Of a stretch of 64,000 nucleotides of DNA, positions 24,506 to 36,827 are shown in pieces. A model generated the notes under the pieces. The model did no database searches. It was given only the letters and a program-made list of their open reading frames with translations, and was not told the origin of the DNA. This DNA is from Adenanthera pavonina (Eukaryota > Streptophyta > Magnoliopsida > Fabales > Fabaceae). Location of the stretch: NCBI GenBank assembly GCA_026686845.1, contig JAIVEN010000006.1, positions 37,494,501 through 37,558,500 on the forward strand, written 5' to 3'. Both the position numbers and the translations under genes were made by a program. The first letter of the stretch is position 1, and each line of letters opens with the position of its first letter.

Positions 24506-26719
24506 TGTTACATCTTACATTTTAAATATTTCCCATGAAAACTGCTTAGTTTTAATGTATGAAAATAGTCTTAGAGAACTTAAACCAATTAAAACTTTAA
24601 AACTCCCTAAAATTGTTTCTCGCAACTTTTTAGCTCACTGGCAGCCATTTTTCAAAAATCATAATTAAATGTAAAAAAATCATTTCTAGTGGTTCAAGTG
24701 TCAAAAATCATGAACATATTGAATTTCAAGGAAAAAATAAGAAAATGGAAAATGAACACATAGATTCATACAGTTTGTTGAGTAAACTTTAATGTTCATT
24801 TTTGCATCTCTGTTTCTATCTGAAAACTGAACCTCAAATTTGGAAACTTATTTCTCTTAACATACAAATCCATTTGGTACATACTTAACATTTTTGGAAA
24901 GCTTTGCATGTCTATATTCTAATTATATTTTTCTTATACATTTATTCTAACTCTACTAACTAGAGCATTAGCATATATCATCAGATGTTAGAAATAATGT
25001 CTATTGGAGCAGTCTTAGTAAAACATGAATATCTTTCATTATATAACTCCAAACACAACCAAAATAGTGGCATATTGTTCTTACGACATAGATCTATCAA
25101 ATATATAGACCATAGAATTTTTGGATAGATTTTTGAATTTAGACAACATATCAAAATAGACAGCCAAAAATAGAGCAATTCTGTTTCAATATTTCAATCT
25201 TCTTCCTTCATCCTCTTTGTTAAATTCTTTCCTTTAGCATTACTTGGTCCTATCATTGGGAAATATAGGGTGAGATGGGAGACATCTCAGTACCAACATA
25301 GCTCAAGCTCATCACATCATCACATTAGCTTAAACATTATACAATTATCATGCTTTCATAACATACTTTTAGAAAACAATTAAAACAACATGTTGCATTA
25401 AAAATTTCAGTAACAGAACGGCTTAGTAAATGGATATCCCGAGCTTAGCCCTTGACATAAAAATAGCCAGACCAGTCATAAAATATAGTCAAATATCCTA
25501 GTAACATGGTTCAAAACATAAAGCACAATGTATCAATGTAAAAGCTTAAAGTAAGAGTTGCTACCTCAAGGCTTTACTTCCTTTGCTTTAAATCTTGCCT
25601 TGAACTAGCTTAAACTTGCTTCTTGAACTTATTTGAAGCCTAAGAACATCATTAAACTTCACTAAATAACTTGCTTACTAAATGGAAACTTAGTATGCAT
25701 TATCATAAACTCACTCCATCCCTTAACTATCATGAAACACAAACCCTTCATTTCTTTTATGCTTTGGCCGAAACCTTTAGGGCTATGGAGAGGAAAGAAA
25801 TTTCTGCAAACCTTAGATCAAATCATGCTAAATGAAAAAAGAAAAATACTAGAAGAGATTCGGAGACCAAGTCTTCCTTTCCTTCCTCTCTTCCTTCTCC
25901 TTTCTTTTCTCTTTCTCTCTCTAATTGGTGCCACTCTCTCTCTCTCTAACACCCTCTTGGTATTTCACAAATGAGCAAATGACAAGGGAGGGGAAGGGAT
26001 CTATTTATAGGAAAAGTGGGTGAGTGTGAGCCTTTGGATTGCTTCTTGATCTAAGGGCTCAAGTTTTTCCTTAAATACTTTATGTTATTTTATCATTTTG
26101 TCTCAAGATATTTTTGGCTTGTAGAGGAGTGTCAATAGTAGAAATGTCCAACTTTTCCCTCCTAAATTTCAGATTTCAAGGCCTGGGGAGAAAATGTACT
26201 TTTTTCCTTTTACAGATAAATTTGGTTTTGAGTTGATTACTTTTTTATCATAGTTTTCTATTATACTCAATATTTTTTCTATTTACTCTATCTGTGAGAC
26301 CTATTACCCTTTTTTTTTTACTTTTTCATGTGCAGTCCACTTATCATACTTACTTGTTATTATTCATCTCCTCCGGTATTTACTATTCATATGAGACCTC
26401 TCTTTTACCAAATTTGTATTTTTTCCTCTCTAGGTTCATATAACTAATATCACTTGTACCTTTAGCCTGCACTGGAGTATTAAAATATTATTTTCTCTCT
26501 CTTATTGTAAAATGATCATTTTACCCTTATCTTTTAGTAAGTTAAACCGTTTTACCCTTTTAAGCCCCTTTTTGATATTTTTATAATATTTTGAGCATTA
26601 AACCTATTTAATTAAATATTCAGATTTCCCCAATTATCATAAATTAATCCATAACAATTTCATATCATGCATAGCACTATCTGGTCATGAATTGCATACA
26701 TAAAAATTGGGATATTACA
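24506..26719. mobile_element. Solo-LTR-like unit B (2214 bp)
   Basis: The right end reads, on the minus strand, TGTAATATCCCAATTTTTAT, a typical plant LTR start. The left end begins TGTTACATC directly after tttgg (24501-24505), and tttgg also follows the right end (26720-26724). No coding domains are seen inside. The right boundary is convincing. The left boundary rests on the 5-bp match plus TG, which could occur by chance in a stretch of this size, so it is less certain than unit A. Confidence 0.5.
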
Positions 26720-26724
26720 TTTGG

Positions 26725-27285
26725 AACCAATTTGACATGAGAGCACATTTGGTGCACTATATGTTCATCGCAGATTTGGATTGTCCATATTAAAATTGGA
26801 CAGTTCAGATTTAATTTTATTTTATTATTATATTTTTAATATATGTCATTTTATTAGATGCAGAATATAAAATAAAGATAATTTTATAGCTATTACTTTT
26901 AAAAAAATGTTATTATTTATAGAATTAAAATAAAAGATTTTAAATTTGAACTACCAGTTTTAATTTGTACCATCTAAATCTCACCAAAGTGATAAAGATG
27001 AGTCTGGAATGAATATCCGTTTGACATGACTTGATTACATTTTCTATGATCTGGTTCATATATAAAAATCTCTACCATGTCCCACAAGACATTCGTTTCT
27101 AGACATGAGTTTTATTCTCGTCTCAACCTATCACGTCACGCCATGAGTTTTATTCTGGTTCATATATATGCAAAACAAGAAGGATTCGGCAAAGTTAGGA
27201 TGTGGAATAATCCTAATTAAAGATTTAAAATAATACAAGAATTAAGAACTGAATTATTTCATGTCTTTTACTAACACTATTATTA
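26725..27285. other. AT-rich intergenic DNA, no gene seen
   Basis: No ORF or element end could be supported here. Confidence 0.4.
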
Positions 27286-27293
27286 CTAGTAAG

Positions 27294-27929
27294 CAAGGTA
27301 TTAAAAACTGAACTGGTCATTAAACCGAATGAGGCAATGGTTCAAGATTCAATGGTTGGACTGAGATTGGACCGGCTGTGAATAAATTAATATATTTTAA
27401 ATAATATAAATGAAAAATATAAAAGATATTTATCTATAATCATAAAATTAACATTTAATATATAAGTAAATTTAATAATATATAGAAAATTAAAAATATT
27501 ATTAATAAGTTTTACAATATAATATTAAAATTTAAAAAAGTTAATATTTATCTATAATTATATTTTGAATTCAAAATAGTCAATTGATATTCTTTTTTCA
27601 TATTATTTGTTAAGTAAATTTATCATTATTAATAATTATGTATCATAATAATACTTATACCATATTATAATATAGAAAGAAAAAAAATATAGAAAGAAAA
27701 AAATTTATACAAAATATAATGCTACTCAGTACAAAAAATAATGTTATTTTATTTAAAAAAATTTTTTTAAAATAAAAGCTCAAATCGGTTCAAACCAGTT
27801 TTGTACCAGTTTTTGACCAGTTCGCATCGGTTCTGAAAAAGATTAATCTTTATCTGTGATCGGACTAGACCAGGAGCCGGTTCCTGGTCGGACCGACCAG
27901 TTCGGTCCAGTCTAGTTTTTCATACACTA
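27294..27929. mobile_element. hAT-type MITE (636 bp)
   Basis: Perfect 8-bp target duplication ctagtaag at 27286-27293 and 27930-27937, the length characteristic of hAT elements. Terminal inverted repeats are CAAGGTATTAAAAACT at the left and, reversed, TAGTGTATGAAAAACT at the right, both followed by ACTGG-containing sequence. Subterminal regions are full of short ACCGG/ACTGG/CCAGT motifs, as expected of hAT transposase-binding regions. There is no ORF, so it depended on a transposase elsewhere. Confidence 0.85.
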
Positions 27930-27937
27930 CTAGTAAG

Positions 27938-29252
27938 GTTGCTGAGGGACAACCTTATGATGACTCTCTTTTATAACTTATTGAATGTTAACAAGTAATT
28001 GAACTATTTTGTCTTTAACTAAATTATAGTAGTAACACACATGTATAATTGTGAATATGTAATTAAGTTGTAAGATGAAATTAATTCTATTACAGTAAAA
28101 GAAAAGGCGTGTTGATATTAAAATTATATCATTGTTAAGTTGGGTTGTGTCCTTAGAGATGGAAGATATATTGGTCTAATGTTGACTCCAATTGATCACT
28201 AAGTTCCACTTACAAAATCAACAACAGAAAAATGAAATCTTACAAAAATATCAGACATGCATTATCAATTATTATTTTTTTGGTAGTTAAGTCAAATAAA
28301 ACACAATAATAATTAGCTACCACCTACCCTAACTCTGCTCCAAGTCTACCACTAAAACTATAGTTACGTTTTAAAACATACAAAGAAATAAGGTTAATAT
28401 GAACAGAAAGAAATTCCTGCCTATCCTATTAATATCCTTCGTAACAGTTAATAAATTGAAACAAACAGGCAACTTTTGCTTAGGAATCCTCAAAAACTTT
28501 TGATCTGAAAAGGAAATGCTCAGTTGCTTGTCTTGAACATCTCCAACTCCAGATCCATTGTAAGTTTCGCCTGATTGCAATTAGATTGGTGAGTTCTTCC
28601 ATGTCATATCCTCGAGAATAACTTCTTGCATCAATCAAACCTGCATTAATTATCAATAATTGAAGAAAGAATTCTTATGTCTTTTGTTTTTTATTGGGTG
28701 GGGAAAAAATTTTTATGTCTGCCACTATTAGAGCATTATCATTATATTGGACCAAGAAAATAGCAGCCCAATCCAGAGGTCCATAGGTCAGTGGCCTATG
28801 CTTGCCACTGATAAGAGTATTGTCAATGTATTGGACCATAATTCCAAAACTGACTTTTTTCTGATGAAACCACCTAATAAACAAGTTCTGTCTGCAAATT
28901 TTGAGGGAATTGAAATAACAACGTATAGACACCAATGAATAAGTTGAAGCTGAAATTACATCTAATAAATTCACAGTTAGACAACTTTACATAAAGCATT
29001 CATAAATTAACACATTAACTTGACAAAAACTGAGAAATGTTCATTCAATGGGAACCATATAACTGATATGAACACCAAATAACCAAATAAGTAGAACAAG
29101 AATTAAGAACTATATAGCTGATTCATGCAAAACAAGAATGATGCCTCTCCTCTTAATTACTGAAGGGCAGGGTAATTATAGTTATCATTATATACTTAAT
29201 ATAGTTATCACCAATTACTTAATGCCATCGTTTTTATTTTACAACTCATACT
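27938..29252. other. Intergenic DNA, possible decayed exon
   Basis: No recognised gene. On the minus strand, about 28640-28480 looks exon-like: an acceptor-type TTAATGCAG precedes about 50 open codons. I do not know the family and call no gene. At 28721 and 28804 two related tracts (GCCACT, then ATTGGACCA about 30 bp on) form an 83-bp-period duplication. Confidence 0.3.
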
Positions 29253-30383
29253 TGTTGGGTGTAGGCTCCCTTTTTATATGGAGAAAGACATAAACCTAAA
29301 AGCCTATTATACGTCTCACTTATTTAAGTGGAGAAGATTTATATTAGGATCTAAGAATGAGGTCATATTTAAATTAGAATAGCCGGTTTTGAGAGAGAAG
29401 AAGAGAAAAATATTATTTTCATATATTCACAGAGCAGTTATAGAAAAAATTCATTTACGTATTTGTTAAGTGTTGGATTGAGCTAAAATTTTGTTAGCAA
29501 GTTTGAGACATCTCATTCTTTATTTTCAACAGTTGGATCATCGTTTCATGGCTGGCTTTGAGAGAAATTCAGTACATGTTGAAACAGTAATTTTTGGCCT
29601 TTTCATTTTCTTGAATCTTTATTGTAAGCTTTTTGCTATGGTTGTTGAGAGAGCTGTTACTACTTATTTGTACGCTTGATTTAAATTATATTATACTACT
29701 ATTTTGATCATAATAGAGTTGTTTTTATTAGTTTGAATGACCTATGGTTTTTATCCTTACATTAAGGGGCTTTCCATGTTAAAAATCTTGATGTTTCTTT
29801 ATGTGTTTGTGGTATCTATTTTTTGACATATATTTGGTTAAATATTCCCCATAGATTCTTACAAGTAGGAGAGATTTTTTTTCGTTACATATTTATTACT
29901 CTGTTACTGTTCTTATTAGAGTGGTATCAAAGTCTTGTTTTTGAAGTTGTTTAACTTACTTGAATAATGGAGATAAATACAAATAAGATGACTTGTTTAA
30001 ATGGCACTAATTATCATTTGTAGAAGGGTAAGATGAAAGATTTACTATTTGTGAAAAATATGTATCTTCCTATGTTTTTTCTTCAGAAGCTGAATTCCAA
30101 GTTTGATGAAAAGTGGAATTTTGAACATCAGCAAGTGTGTGGTTTTATTTAGCAATATATAGAAGATAATGTATATAATTACATTAGTAATGAGGCATGC
30201 AAAAAATTTATGGGAGAAGATTGAGTCTTTGTATACCTCTAAGTTAAAGAATAATAAATTATATTTATTGAATTGTTTGATGAATTTGAGGTACAAGGAA
30301 GGGATCTCCATTTCAAATAACTTGAATGAATGTCAAGGACTCTTGATCAACTATCAGGAATGGATATCAAATTTGATGATAAA
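29253..30383 (+). mobile_element. Copia-2, 5' part (LTR, primer site, gag start)
   Basis: A probable LTR starts TGTTGGGTGTAGGCTCCC at 29253 and runs to about 29923. It is followed by a copia primer-like site tggtatcaaag. A gag-like frame begins with ATG at 29967. The block ends where the Tat/Ogre-like element has inserted; bases 30379-30383 (ataaa) are the left target duplication. The remaining gag resumes at 48681. No pol region or 3' LTR of this element is visible in the window. Confidence 0.7.
29967..30383 (+). pseudogene. Copia-2 gag, 5' fragment
   Basis: The frame from 29967 has gag features of a Tnt1-like copia element (TCLNGTNYH near the start, then a helical UBN2-type region). Stops occur at 30021 (TAG, where family members have Trp) and at 30150 (TAG). 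A frameshift follows near 30190, and similarity then continues (LYLLNCLMNLRYKEG). A second small frame change lies near 30340, just before the insertion point. Gag would form the particle shell; this remnant cannot. Confidence 0.7.
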
Positions 30384-33242
30384 TGTGAACACCCCATTTT
30401 GTCCGGGCATTCAAAAAATATAAAAGTAATAAAAAAAACAAAACAAAAACAAAATAAAAAAATATATAATAATGGTAATAATAAAAGAAAATAGAAAGTA
30501 AAATAAAATAAAATAAATAATAAATACTAACATATGTATATATATATATATAAAAAACAACAACAACAACAACAACAGAAAAAACAAAAAAATAATAATA
30601 ATAAAAAAAAACACACAAAGAGCAAAAAAAAAAAAACAAAACAAAACAAAAAAAAAGAGAAAGGTAAAAAAAAAAAAAGGCATAGGGGGAGGTATTGGGC
30701 TTGAAATGCTGAGCCCAGCATTTCAAGCCCATGACCACCTGAGCCCCAATTAGGGCTCAGGCACGTTGGGGCTCGGAGGAGCCAGAATCTGAGGAAGCAA
30801 GGCTGGAGGGAGGCACGAGCAAAGCTGCAGAGACATGGCCGCGAGCAGGGGGAAGCGTGAAGCAGAGGGAGAAAAGACACCGAGGCAGAGAGGAAAGACC
30901 GAAAGAAAAAGCAGGAGCCGAGGACTGAACAAGAAAAGACAGAAGGAGAAAAGGCACGAGCAGCAGCAAGAGAAAAAGAAAGGAGGCAGAGGGGATAGCT
31001 AGGGTGAAAAGCTGCCATGGAGGCGGTCGCGAGAGAAAGCTGCAATGGAGGGAGACGTGCACGGCTTGAATGGCAGAAGGGGCACATGTGTCGCAGAGGA
31101 AAGCAGCCGGAGCAGAGAAAAGGGGAAAGGCGATGGCAGGGGACCACGCACTCGGGGACCCTATAAAAGGGGGCTGACCACGAGGAAATAAGGAGGGAGG
31201 ATCCTGGAACAAAAACCGAAGGGCAAGATTTGGGAGCAGCGGAGCAAACCGAAAGCCAAACAGGAAGACCAAGGAGAGGAGGAGGAAGACATTCGGCCGG
31301 CAGGTGAAGGTTCAACGGAGGGGAGAACACCGCGGGAGCAGGAATAGCTTGATAGGGATTTCAGTCTGGTAAAACCCCTTCCTGTCTTCTGAATCTGGTC
31401 ATGGATCACGGATCGTATGACTGTTTTAATGGATGCTTATTTCATCAGTTAGTTTTAGGGAGATTTTGGTTGATCTGGGAACGTTGCCTTGATTGATTTT
31501 GGGATTGTACTGTTAACAATGGCATATACATTGCATTATTAGGAGGAATTGATCGGGGATGGATGATACTGAGCTTATGCATCTAATTCGAATCTAGTTC
31601 TTTTGAGTTGTTCTTCGTGCATGATAGCGGGGGGGATCGGTTTATGCATCCTGCATTGGTTTTTCTGTTGTTCTGGGGTCTTGTTGCGTGTTCAGTGTAT
31701 TCCTGAGCTCCTGGGTGTGAATTGGGCCCATGAGTTTTGGGGTAAACTTAGGAAGAGGCTATTGGGCCCAGGAGTTTTGGTTGGGCCCACGAGTTTTGTC
31801 AAATGTTGCTAAAAATGAACAAAGCAAGAGGGAGTTTATGGTGGGCTTTTCCTTGTAGGCCCACCCATTTCTAAATGGGCATAAAGTCTGGGTTTGAGCG
31901 TTGAGGCATAGGCGTTATAGAAAGCGAATCGAGGCTAATGAAGTCAGTCATATGAGCCTGTATATAGTTTTATAAATGGTTGAGTTTAATCACTGTATGA
32001 GCCTACGAGCCTACGGGGTACGTGGGTGTAATATCAAAACATATTCATAGTTGGTCCCAATGGGTTTTCAAAATGTCATTTTCAAAAAAAATATATAAAA
32101 AATATATAATAAAATAAATAATTGATTCGGTAACCATACCACGTGAGTTTTTGGAACCCACGCAGGTATTTGGTCTATTGAGATATCGCGTGAGATTGCG
32201 AATCCATGTAGGTTTATCAACTAAATAACTTTCTTTTATGAAAAATAACCATATTTCAAAAAAATAAAATAATGTAACGAATTTTATTATTATACGGCGT
32301 TTTAAAATTATAATAAAATCTTAATACCGCGAGGTTTAGAACTTTTGCAGGTAGTTAAAAAATCGGTCTATTGGACACGACCGCGAGTCTGTAACAAGTG
32401 GATTGGTTTTCTCTTTTTAAAAGAAAATTCTCAAAAATACAAAAATACATTATTTCAAAAGTCAAAAAATCAAATAAAAGCATTTTCCAAAAATCAAAGA
32501 AAAACAAAAAAATATTTTTAAAATAAAATAGGATTAAGTAAGCGGAACTAAATTATTTTTTGCAAATTAAAACACACCAACTCAATCTCAGAAAATCGTT
32601 TTGATTGCAAAAAGGTGAATTATTTTCAATTAACTTTCTTTTATTACAAAAATAAAAAAATATCAACCAAGTGACACGCATTTATAGTCCCGAACTACGT
32701 GGACTTTGATCCCCATCGTAGGGTACGTAAGCCCCAGGCTCTGATCCTGGGTCAAGTCCGCCTTTGTAAATAAATAAATATTTTCTGGTTTATTTGGTGT
32801 TTTTTTCCTTAATTTAATAAATATTTTTCAATTTATTTTCTTAAATTCCTTTTTCCTCTTTTTTTAATCTCCTTAATTTCTAAGTTAATTTATTTTCCTT
32901 ATTCTATTTTTCAAACTTTCTTAATTTCTTTTTTCTCTACCCATTTTCTCACATGTGAATTATAAAAGGAAAACCAAAATATATTTTAAAGCCATATTAA
33001 TTTACGCAATCAACGTAAGGTAACCATTCCTAGGAGCGGGTGTCGTGGGGTGCCTAACACCTTCCCCACGCACAATCGACTCCCGAATCCAACTCCGATT
33101 ACGCAGACCATCCTTTCCTCTTCAATTCGGTTTCCCAAGATTTTCCTCAAAATTTTGGTGGCGACTCCTCACAAGTCGGTTTTCGCTAGAAAACCAGATT
33201 TGTTCTCTTTTTTCCTTTCGTCGCATTTTTTCGGGTGCGACA
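30384..33242 (+). repeat. Tat/Ogre-like element 5' LTR (2859 bp)
   Basis: Starts TGTGAACACCCC and ends GGGTGCGACA. It contains an A-rich low-complexity tract (about 30410-30690), a GC- and purine-rich block (about 30690-31330) and a TATA box at 31161, so U3 is roughly 800 bp and R-U5 about 2 kb. A long antisense open frame over U3 reflects the purine bias. Confidence 0.93.
31161..31170 (+). promoter_or_regulatory. TATA box of the 5' LTR
   Basis: CTATAAAAGG is a near-consensus plant TATA box and is conserved at the equivalent place in the 3' LTR (46594-46603). Transcription of the element would start about 30 bp downstream. Confidence 0.65.
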
Positions 33243-33245
33243 GTT

Positions 33246-33263
33246 TGGCGACTCCACTGGGGA
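33246..33263 (+). other. Primer-binding site of the Tat/Ogre-like element
   Basis: TGGCGACTCCACTGGGGA lies 3 bp after the 5' LTR. This is the type reported as complementary to tRNA-Arg in Ogre and relatives, and it primes minus-strand DNA synthesis. Confidence 0.8.
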
Positions 33264-34448
33264 GGTTTGAGAGTCAAGCCTATATGCGTTGATTGTGTTT
33301 ATAATATGGCTTTATATTTATTTTGGTTTTTCTTTTAATTGTTGTTTGCCGTGCGTGATAACACATTCTAATTATTCACATGCTTCTTTTATTTTTTCTC
33401 TTGTTTGAATAACATGCTATAGGGTAGGTGAAGTGATTTACATTGTTCTCACATGCCTCCCTATATATTTGTTGTTGAATAACCTGTCTCAGGGTAGATA
33501 ACATGCGGATTGAACCTTAGGGTAGAGGACTTTATCTGCTGTGTTTCTTTCCTGCAATTGTGATTTGTTGGACAGGTGGGGTTGGGTAATGCATTAGTAC
33601 ATGTTCACAGGTTTGTACGCTCTCCTCACACACTATTCACAGACACATATCTCCTCACACACATTTTGGGCCCTATACCCGGGTCTGTGAGCACCCTAGG
33701 CTAGCGGAAGTTTGTAATGGTTTCCTCATGGGTTTTTGGAACCCATGATGGTTACTATGAAGACTTCACTCAGGTTGTGTCTTATGCGACAAGATTAGTT
33801 CCCAAGGAACTTTTGAGCCTTTGGAGGATTGAATTTGTTAAATAAGATCCCCACCATATGGTGGGGGCAACTTGAGGACCTTATGGAGTGATAGAACCAC
33901 CCTGAAACTATGCATGCTAGCAAGCAAGTTTAGCAGTTAGCCTGATTAGTTAGTGCCTGACCACTTTAGGGTAAAAAAAGGCTCAGCTAAGGATTCACCC
34001 TAGACAAAACACAGGAGAGCGCATTCCTTTCTCCTAATGTATCACGACATGTCAACATTATAACCTATCTTAAGAATGGTGACAAATTGTTACCTTCACC
34101 AGAGCAGTATCATATGTCATTATGAGTTGATACAAGACGATGAAGGTGATTGTATTAAGAATCTAACCTTGAGCAGTGGGGGTCTCCGACCCTAGCTTAG
34201 CATTGAGTCCATGCATCATTGCTGCATTATAGCATGTATTTTACCCTAAGCCATGAATTAATAAACAGTCTAATCATAGGAATTGATTTAAAAAACTAAA
34301 CAAAAAACAAAAAACAAATAAAACACTCATAGCCTTATCAACATTGGTCACATAGAATTGTGGGTTGTATGCAGGCCAATATTTGTTAAATTTCCGCAGA
34401 GACTGTGAGTCACTGGAGGAAAATTAACACCCAATAAAAAGAGGTCTA
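33264..34448 (+). other. Leader between primer site and ORF1
   Basis: Long untranslated leader with no ORF of note. A long 5' leader is normal in this lineage and may hold packaging signals; none can be pointed to by eye. Confidence 0.5.
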
Positions 34449-36411
34449 ATGAATTGTCTTTTTCTTTCTCATAATGGGCAGGTGATATATCCAGCATTAG
34501 CAATTGGCATAAGGGTAATGGTGTTAAGAGGTAGTCAAGATCAGGCACCCACTGGAAAAGCATACAGAAGCAAGGGCATCAAACTCACTGTGGAAATTCA
34601 ACCGCTAGATAAGTTAGTCCAATTAAGTAAACACATACTAGATCTTTTAAAGGTACCCGTACACACCGAAGCACTAATTGAGCTATGTCAGTATTGGGAT
34701 GCCTCACTCAGATGCTTCACGTTCCCTAACTTCCAAATCACCCCGACGTTGGAGGAGTATGGCGAGATCCTGAGGATGCCCATTAAAGGAAATTCATCTA
34801 TGTACACCGGGTTGGAAGGATCACCGGCTCGAAAGACCATAGCTAGGCTATTGGGAATTGCCCCAGAAGCGGTACGAACTGTGCACCCAGGTCCGGGCGA
34901 GGGTATTTCTAGGCATGATATTGAAAACCACTTAGAGAAACTCGCAGAAAATTAGGAATGGAGCACTTTTTGTAGAGTCTTTGCAGTGGCCATTTATGGG
35001 ACCATCATTTTCCCATACACAGCCGGAGTGATTGACATGGAAGCTATCAGTATGTTTCAGAAGGTAGAAGACCACCAAGTTAACCCAGTGCCCGCAATTT
35101 TAGCAGAAACATACAGGACCTTGACCCATTGTCACTTGAAGCAGAGAGGCAAAATAAGATGTTGTCTTGCCATCCTGGATATATGGATGCTAAGCCACTG
35201 GTGTGGGAAGGAGCGCCCCTTTCGAAAACAGCAAGATCTGGACAGCAATCCGCTCACGGCATTTATCCCTCCTCGGGCCTTCAACCACTTGAGCCCAAAG
35301 GAATGGATACAGAATTTTATTGAGGGCGATAACAGAGATACTTTCTTATGGAAAGTGGACTGGTGGTGGGAGGAAGAAATTATTTACTGCTGCGATAACT
35401 TCCCAAATGTACCATTGATCGGACCTAGAGGCGCTATTAACTATAACCCAGCCATCGCACTAAGACAACTTGCATATCTCCAGACAATCCCTTCAGTCGA
35501 GGAAGTACAAGCCATATATGTTAATCACACGGGGGAGGAAATGAAAGCACTATGCCTAAATGCTAAAGACCTGGAACAAAATAACTTACAAGGGAAGGGT
35601 CGAGTTGGGTAAAAGGCAAGTCAATCCCACTTCAGAGTACGAGGCATGGCTGAAAGAAAGGATAGCCGGAATTAACCCCGCGTATGCTGCCCAAGATCCT
35701 TTGCGCGGGAATAATACATCCATAATCAATGAAGAGATGAGAAAGCGTCTTGCTGCAAGGGAAGGGGAATTACAAGAACTTCAGGAGAAAAGTTCCAAGG
35801 ACAAAGAGGAGTTAAAACGCCTCCAAGAAGAATGCACCGCCTTGAAGAATGAATTAGCAGGGGAGAAACGGGCTAGAGACCTTGAAAGAATTGCTGAAGT
35901 TAAAAGGCTGAAAGAAGAAAATAGGAAGTTAAGGAATAGTCTGAGAGACAAGGAGACAGAATCAACAAACAGCAGGGCCCGACTGATGAAGTTGGCAAAA
36001 GCTAAAGATGCACTTGAAAAGCGGGCGGTGGAAGACGGCTTTATTGATGACTTGCAACAAGAGATCCGATCACTCACCAAGTTATTGAAAAAACGGACGG
36101 ATGAATTGTCCATGGTACGAGGAAGCACCGCAGAAGCAATTCAGAATTTGGTGGACAAGCTTAACAAGCAAACAGAGGATGCTGATAAGTGGAGGTCTCT
36201 CTACCTTGACAGAACTGAAGAGGCCAAAGAATGGATGGAAAGGTGCAAAAAGATGATCACACTCGCCAATGAGGCAATTCCGAGCTTCGCTTGGGAGTTT
36301 AGGCGCGCTGAAGGCATGGTTAACTCGATGAATACTCCGCCGGAGATCACAGAATTTTTCGCGTTATGCACCCGCATCATGAGTGAACTTCAACGTTTAA
36401 CGAAATTTTGA
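34449..36411 (+). pseudogene. Tat/Ogre ORF1 (plant-mobile-domain-like plus coiled coil)
   Basis: This extra ORF precedes gag in Ogre-type elements; its biochemical role is unknown. The N-terminal half (34449-35612) resembles plant mobile / DUF7745-like proteins, with LEEYGEILRMPI, a W-rich stretch near 35360 (VDWWWEEE) and PLIGPRGAINYNP. The C-terminal half (about 35613-36411) is a long charged coiled coil, heptad-rich from about residue 60 of that segment (EELKRLQEE, EVKRLKEEN, LRDKETE), followed by a Trp-containing tail. One in-frame TAG at 34953-34955 and a one-base frameshift near 35605 break it. The start may be 34449 or the later ATG at 34519. The coiled coil implies self-assembly, which is inference. 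Confidence 0.8.
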
Positions 36412-36827
36412 TAATGTAATGCTATATGAACATTAAGTCTATAAGACTCTTTCAAAATTAATGCAATTACTGATCGCTGCTTACGCAACTATCTCCTGAT
36501 CTGTCATCTGTGACTATAGTAAGGATGGGATTCGAGATCCTTCTTATACAATAGTCAACTTTAAACTCCCCTGAGACTATAGGTCCTTAGGAGGAATTAA
36601 AGGGCCTTTCACATGCCTAAACCCTTATGCCAATGCAATGCAAGATATTTCACACGATAGGACAAAGAAAAGGTAATTCAACTAACTAACTTGTTAAAAT
36701 TAATAATTTATTCTGTTAAAGCAGGTAAAACAACATTGCGCCCCCAAAGAAAAAATCTTCTGACCAGATCCCACCAATAAGGGTCTATAACACGCGGTCA
36801 CGTAGTCGGGCATCTGAGAACGAAAGC
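36412..36827 (+). other. Spacer between ORF1 and gag
   Basis: A 416-bp non-coding stretch with no long ORF on the element's sense strand. Such a spacer is usual between ORF1 and gag in this lineage. Confidence 0.5.

Noticed and set aside
28371..28580. Minus-strand ORF of 69 codons
   Set aside because: Overlaps an exon-like segment in another frame, has no recognised domain and no supporting context.
30834..31001. Small plus-strand ORF of about 56 codons (MAASRGKREAEG...) in U3
   Set aside because: It lies upstream of the LTR TATA box and its composition follows the purine bias; nothing supports translation.
30527..31330. Long antisense ORF (267 codons) in the 5' LTR
   Set aside because: It lies over a purine-rich U3 block that rarely produces stops on the opposite strand, has low-complexity F/L/C/S-rich composition, and is broken in the other LTR.
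35781..36128. Antisense ORF opposite the ORF1 coiled coil
   Set aside because: A serine/leucine-rich shadow of a Lys/Glu-rich coiled coil on the other strand.
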